From Brachyspira hampsonii (GTDB lineage: Bacteria; Spirochaetota; Brachyspiria; Brachyspirales; Brachyspiraceae), in assembly GCF_002214805.1 (NCBI RefSeq), contig NZ_CP019914.1, forward strand, positions 558,001 to 622,000: a stretch of 64,000 bases of DNA, read 5' to 3'. The number at the start of each line of letters is the position of its first letter. Within the stretch, counting starts at the first letter, position 1. Under the pieces are notes generated by a model that did no database searches, was not told where the DNA came from, and saw nothing but the letters and a program-made list of their open reading frames with translations. A program made the position numbers and the translations under genes. This document shows positions 61,101 to 64,000 of the stretch, piece after piece.

Positions 61101-62425
61101 TTGATAAGACATTAGAATTTTATAAAAATATAATTGAATGTTTTAATCAGAATAAAGATACTTATAATTTTTTATATATTTTTATAGCAGTAATTCAGCT
61201 GTCTTTATATGAGTATACAGATGATTATGAATATATAAAAGAAGCAGCAGCAAATATTGAATATTATCAAAAAAATTCTAACCACGCACAATACAATAAT
61301 TTTTTTAAAAACATTTGTTTATATGATTATAGTATTTATAAATTAATCGGAGAAAACAATTTAAAAAACTCAGACTATGAAAAGGCATTAAATTATTTTA
61401 TTATATCAAGATATATTTGTTTAGAAAATAATCGTTTTGATACTTTTGCTTATAATATAACATTTAATATTGCTGTATGTTTATGCAAACTAGAAAAATT
61501 TGATGAAGGAATTGGATATTTAGAAGAATATATTGATAAGAAAAGAGAATATTATTTTTATGATAATCTTGATATAAATGAGGAATTATGCAAGCTCTAT
61601 ATAATTAAGTATAAATATAAAAAATATTTAAAATATAAAAATGATTATATAAAAAATGATATATTTGATAGTATTAAGAAATATGGAAATAGGTTTGATT
61701 ATTTATTAAAGTATTTTGAATCAAAATTTAAAAAGCATGATAAAGACATATATTATCGTAATTACCTACACTCAATATTTAATTCCGTTATAGAAGAGAG
61801 AGAAAAAATTAATGATGATGTAAATGATTATATTTTATATGATATATATGATGAGATTATGAATGATAATAATGATTTATATAATGCTGAAAAACTCAAT
61901 ATATTATCAGATATGGCATATAGTTTATATAAAATAAATAATGATGAAAATTATAAAGAAGATTCATTAAAATATTTTAAACAAATATTAGATTCAAATA
62001 ATATAAGATCTTTTAAATTAACAGCATCCGATATTCAAATGGAATATTGTTTTAATATCATAAATGAAAAATTTAATTCTAAATTGTATAATGAAGTAAT
62101 TAATTTTATTTCATCTATCAATAATATCTTTTATATAGATGAAGATAAAAAGAATATTCTTAATTCATTTATATTAAAATCCTATTATGAGCTTGGAGAC
62201 TATGATAAAATTATAAAAATGAATAATAATAATGCTTATTTATATTTATCATACATCAAACTTGAAAACCTCACTGAAGCATACAAAATTTCAAGAGATA
62301 TTGATAAAGAAGCATTTAATGATGAATATTTTATAGAAAAATTAAAAGATATTTATAAAAGAGGACCATACGAACAAAAAAGCAGAGTAGAAAAATTCTG
62401 CGGCAAGATAAATATAGAGCTTTAA
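58193..62425 (+). CDS. Giant TPR protein
   Basis: A 1410-residue soluble protein with no signal peptide or membrane helix. Residues 1-150 form an N-terminal domain I do not recognise (NLNEFEENSSNIIIISYKKGRYKTSETLLNDDNEL...). From about residue 160 come many TPR units, for example KDFKNALNYFNNCLELNKENIEAYKYIAKSYYELKEYNKALENFYKYIE, in the classic 34-residue rhythm up to ~residue 560, then more degenerate helical repeats. It contains a recent internal duplication (59198 and 59501). Codon use is extremely AT-rich. Alone in its transcript, with iterated 8-mers upstream and a hairpin downstream. Likely a scaffold; partner unknown. Confidence 0.75.
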   Translation: MKKYNINNKPFYLPENLNEFEENSSNIIIISYKKGRYKTSETLLNDDNELIETLKNNICLFKNSAFIHLCKYKYQIIEQVYNIKLEHLQKSFIIKNDIKSIRTTLHKQFYKDLLNHYKRDEKEILYSYHHFIILEEICRLEEEVKTKEEIKKMIFDTEALSKKEKEYLNIGIERYNAKDFKNALNYFNNCLELNKENIEAYKYIAKSYYELKEYNKALENFYKYIESNTDDCEIYNLIGICFYHKNDYNQSIEYFNKCIELNNDNCSYYYNRAAAKFENKEFESSIDDYYKCLELNTKDSKKIYFYIAKSNYELNQYEEFTKNLNKAIELNFDNEELNFYKGFLNYKEGNFNEAKEYFNKSIKIKYNTEKCYLYIGIINYKENNFQEALKYLNDFIQLNSNNFEAYFYRLKTNYKLNNYGEFRDDLHIVIENYNSDELNFYKGFLNYKEGNFNEAKEYFNKSIESKYNNDECYLYIGIINYKENNFKEALKYLNDSIKLNRDNDQAYYFRGSYYYELYKKDEADKKADDINALNALEDFDEALKINPQLGNAYAKRSEIKLHIGIENNDEKMKDEAKEDIFNALRYKTNLAEIISVFIELYYNDFKENKKNKDSFNYLYNLLQYSIKFKQIHKTIIDIVSYCLIFKTGHEKDLILLIKDIEDFNYDIAVYYFMMKDYEKSYERFKKCLNSEYYKLDEIYYNISVCLYCLNEYKDSIEYLAKALELNCDNYKYKNTMMIVLYRSINYSPLEKDYIIEYADKYCNFDDNNYLYYFAYILRLYFDLKVGKISSIEELIKIFHQNKKIYSFVLAYFNNTYDTSKFTSTIHIIYNEYIYINAYINEDDEPSIEDLYFYERAIELRKSNNISYNDLSLNRAKILFDLREYEKSLEELKRLQDTYNWAFDYYSALYSFINNDYETSEDNSDMYHYYLQEVLSKKDEIKFYFNNSSFSYTLEKDIHYISSFYNKYGMLDKTLEFYKNIIECFNQNKDTYNFLYIFIAVIQLSLYEYTDDYEYIKEAAANIEYYQKNSNHAQYNNFFKNICLYDYSIYKLIGENNLKNSDYEKALNYFIISRYICLENNRFDTFAYNITFNIAVCLCKLEKFDEGIGYLEEYIDKKREYYFYDNLDINEELCKLYIIKYKYKKYLKYKNDYIKNDIFDSIKKYGNRFDYLLKYFESKFKKHDKDIYYRNYLHSIFNSVIEEREKINDDVNDYILYDIYDEIMNDNNDLYNAEKLNILSDMAYSLYKINNDENYKEDSLKYFKQILDSNNIRSFKLTASDIQMEYCFNIINEKFNSKLYNEVINFISSINNIFYIDEDKKNILNSFILKSYYELGDYDKIIKMNNNNAYLYLSYIKLENLTEAYKISRDIDKEAFNDEYFIEKLKDIYKRGPYEQKSRVEKFCGKINIEL
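59198..59680 (+). repeat. Intragenic direct duplication in the TPR gene
   Basis: A unit of about 180 bp beginning at 59198 (encoding ELNFYKGFLNYKEGNFNEAK and onward to EALKYLND) recurs at 59501, offset 303 bp (101 codons). The first ~75 bases differ at only about one position, and the whole unit is highly similar, including silent sites, indicating recent duplication or conversion of about three TPRs. Confidence 0.8.
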
Positions 62426-62434
62426 ATTATTAAA

Positions 62435-62473
62435 AAGCAGTTTATATATTGAAAAATTATATATAAACTGCTT
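62435..62473. terminator. Hairpin between the TPR gene and recR
   Basis: Perfect 15-bp arms (AAGCAGTTTATATAT at 62435-62449 and complement at 62459-62473), 9-base loop. On the minus strand it is followed by TTTTTAATAATTT, so it serves recR; on the plus strand the T-run is weak, but it may end the TPR transcript too. Confidence 0.7.
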
Positions 62474-62493
62474 ATTAACTATAAATATAAAAA

Positions 62494-63099
62494 TTAATTC
62501 ATATCTACTCTGTCTAAAATACTTCTGGCTAAAGATCTGGAATCAGCATTTTCTATATCGCTTGCCAAAGATATTCCATAAGTAATACGAGTTATCCTGC
62601 CGTTAAAATTATTATCTTTTAATGTTTTATAAATATACGATGCAGTTGTATCAGCTTCTAAAGATGCACTGAATGCTATCATTATTTCTTCTACACTATT
62701 TTTATTAACTCTTTCTATAAGTTCTCTTATCCTTATATCGCTTATACCAATGCCTTTAAGCGGAGATATAAGCCCTCCTAATATATGATAAACTCCATTA
62801 TATTCTTCTGTTTTTTCTATAGCAAGCATATCAGGATATGACTCTACAATACATATTTTATTATGCTCTCTTTTATCATTACTGCATATACCGCAAATAT
62901 CATTATCACTCAAACTATAGCATACATTGCATAACTTAATATTTTCATGCAAAGAAGAAAGAACCTCAGAAAATTCTTTTAAATACTCATCATCGCAGTC
63001 AAATAAATATAAAGCAAGTCTCATAGCTGTTCTTGTACCTATTCCAGGAAGTCTTGCTATTATCTGTGTAAGTTTATCTAAGGATTGTATATTATTCAA
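62494..63099 (-). CDS. recR: Recombination protein RecR
   Basis: A 201-residue RecR of normal length, part of the RecFOR pathway that loads RecA on gapped DNA. The N-terminal helix-hairpin-helix (LDKLTQIIARLPGIGTRTAMRLALYLFD), zinc finger CNVCYSLSDNDICGIC, and Toprim domain (ICIVESYPDMLAIEKTEEYNGVYHILGGLISPLKGIGISDIRI) are intact, with the C-terminal RITRITYGISLASDIENADSRSLARSILDR. It follows ybaB by 5 bp, the common ybaB-recR order, but dnaX is absent upstream. Confidence 0.95.
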   Translation of the reverse strand: MNNIQSLDKLTQIIARLPGIGTRTAMRLALYLFDCDDEYLKEFSEVLSSLHENIKLCNVCYSLSDNDICGICSNDKREHNKICIVESYPDMLAIEKTEEYNGVYHILGGLISPLKGIGISDIRIRELIERVNKNSVEEIMIAFSASLEADTTASYIYKTLKDNNFNGRITRITYGISLASDIENADSRSLARSILDRVDMN

Positions 63100-63104
63100 A
63101 ATAA

Positions 63105-63545
63105 TTATTCCTTATTATTATTGTCATCGTCATTATTTTTATTATTAATGTTATTCATCATATCATTCATCTTTGATATCATGTCAGGAGTTATAGAATC
63201 TAAAGAAATATTTATTTTGCCATCCTTATATTCTACAGAAGTCATTTTACTTATATCATTAAACATCTGATTCATATCTTTAAAATTCATATTAAACAAA
63301 TTAGGCTGCTGCTTAACCTGCTCTGAAGTATTATCAGAATCTTCTTCCTCTAATTTTTTTCTTAATTCATTTACTTTTAAAACAGCTTCATTAATGCTTG
63401 AACTTATCATTTCTTCTAATAATTCTTTCTGATCTTTTGCTAAAAGACTTTCATCTATAGTAAAACTAGTTATATTATATGATTTATTCATAGTTAAACA
63501 TACCAAATTTCCTGCAGAACTATATTTTATGCTGTTTTCACTCAT
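63105..63545 (-). CDS. YbaB/EbfC family nucleoid-associated protein
   Basis: A 146-residue protein. Residues ~5-70 match the YbaB core (YSSAGNLVCLTMNKSYNITSFTIDESLLAKDQKELLEEMISSSINEAVLKVNELRKKLEEE), a DNA-binding homodimer. Unlike the usual ~105-residue protein with an N-terminal helix, this one begins at the core and has a long C-terminal part (NFKDMNQMFNDISKMTSVEYKDGKINISLDSITPDMISKMNDMMNNINNKNNDDDNNNKE) ending in Asn/Asp. The assignment is supported by its position 5 bp before recR. Confidence 0.75.
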   Translation of the reverse strand: MSENSIKYSSAGNLVCLTMNKSYNITSFTIDESLLAKDQKELLEEMISSSINEAVLKVNELRKKLEEEDSDNTSEQVKQQPNLFNMNFKDMNQMFNDISKMTSVEYKDGKINISLDSITPDMISKMNDMMNNINNKNNDDDNNNKE

Positions 63546-63696
63546 AATTTTATACTCCTTTTTATTAATACGATATAATATATATTCTTTTTAATAATTT
63601 ATCAATAAGAATAAAACTGTATAAATTTGACTTTTTTATTTTAAGAATATAACATATACTTTATTAGTTTAACAAAAATAAAACTGTATATTTAAG

Positions 63697-64000
63697 ATGT
63701 TTATAAAAAGAATTATATTATTAATACTTATACTTCCATCTATATTGCTATCCCAGCAAACGATAAAAGAAATAGGCGAAACTTATGAAAAAGAGAATAT
63801 AGCTGTATTTGAAATAGAAAGTACATCATCAGGATACGGAAAAAATTTAGGTACTAAAATGACATCTTTAATAGAAAATTCATTGACAAGAATGAATAGA
63901 TTTAACATAGTAGATAGAAAAAATTTAGATAAATATTTAAAAGAAATGGAGCTTCAATTAACAGGAATCACAGAAAAGCAAGTAATTGAAGTTGGTAAAA
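63697..64000 (+). CDS. CsgG-like exported protein (N-terminal part; cut by window edge)
   Basis: The frame opens with ATG at 63697 and stays open to the window edge, about 101 residues. MFIKRIILLILILPSILLSQQ looks like a signal peptide. ENIAVFEIESTSSGYGKNLGTKMTSLIENSLTRMNRFNIVDRKNLDKYLKEMELQLTGIT follows the pattern of CsgG/FlgT-type domains (IAV.F, then a helix, then a strand with IVDR..L...L.E..LQ..G). Such proteins form or assist outer-membrane export or assembly complexes. Divergent from ybaB-recR. The end of the protein is not in the window. Confidence 0.7.
   Translation, partial: MFIKRIILLILILPSILLSQQTIKEIGETYEKENIAVFEIESTSSGYGKNLGTKMTSLIENSLTRMNRFNIVDRKNLDKYLKEMELQLTGITEKQVIEVGK

Overview
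The window looks like a chromosomal segment of an intestinal spirochaete, most likely a Brachyspira species. This rests on the very AT-rich DNA, the many lipoproteins with short spirochaete-type lipoboxes (for example MMSC, FIFSC, LIISC), a FlbB/MotE-like flagellar collar protein, LOS-export genes and many TPR proteins. The genus call is inference from protein character; no database search was run. No prophage, insertion sequence, integrase or CRISPR array was seen.

Layout. 1-4.3 kb: end of an unknown gene translationally coupled to a polyprenol-phosphate mannosyltransferase-like enzyme, an orphan ABC substrate-binding lipoprotein, then aroA and ftsY on the minus strand. 4.4-9.8 kb: an exported rubrerythrin, a PLP aminotransferase and a two-gene TPR operon, one member of which resembles the N-terminal part of long spirochaete GreA proteins. 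9.9-13.3 kb: a compact minus-strand operon (cytidylate-kinase-like, PHP phosphatase, TSUP permease, hutI). 13.5-19.6 kb: an FlhG-like ATPase with a tiny HEAT protein, a radical SAM enzyme, an M20 amidohydrolase, a small lipoprotein and a TPR-DUF2971-like protein. 19.7-24.3 kb: an orphan trpB with an operator-like palindrome, a large lipoprotein, lepB with an altered catalytic box, and gatC.

24.6-34.1 kb is mainly plus-strand cell-envelope and housekeeping: mrdA-rodA-receiver/PP2C phosphatase (cell elongation), an acetate/succinate transporter, a FlbB-like protein and secA. 34.1-40.4 kb is a minus-strand surface-protein locus: a predicted outer-membrane barrel followed by three tandem paralogous lipoproteins whose first ~30 codons are nearly identical in DNA while the rest diverges. 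40.7-45.1 kb: truA, tRNA-Ser, tRNA-Arg and overlapping kdsC-lptC-lptA-lipoprotein genes for lipooligosaccharide synthesis and export.

45.2-55.7 kb is transport-rich: a second orphan ABC binding protein, a membrane glycosyltransferase-like protein, a DegT-family protein without the usual PLP lysine, a zinc/manganese ABC importer split into znuB (plus) and znuA-znuC (minus) that converge on a ~325-bp concentric imperfect palindrome, twin META-domain lipoproteins leading into an SsuC/SsuB-like permease and ATPase with no binding protein, and a CaCA exchanger. 55.8-64 kb: a cupin, pyrG, a 1410-residue TPR protein preceded by iterated 8-mers, ybaB-recR, and the start of a CsgG-like exported protein.

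The observations I rate most worth checking are the palindrome between the znu halves, the three-lipoprotein family with its conserved post-lipidation segment, the Ser-to-Thr change in LepB, and the Lys-to-Arg change in the DegT-family protein.
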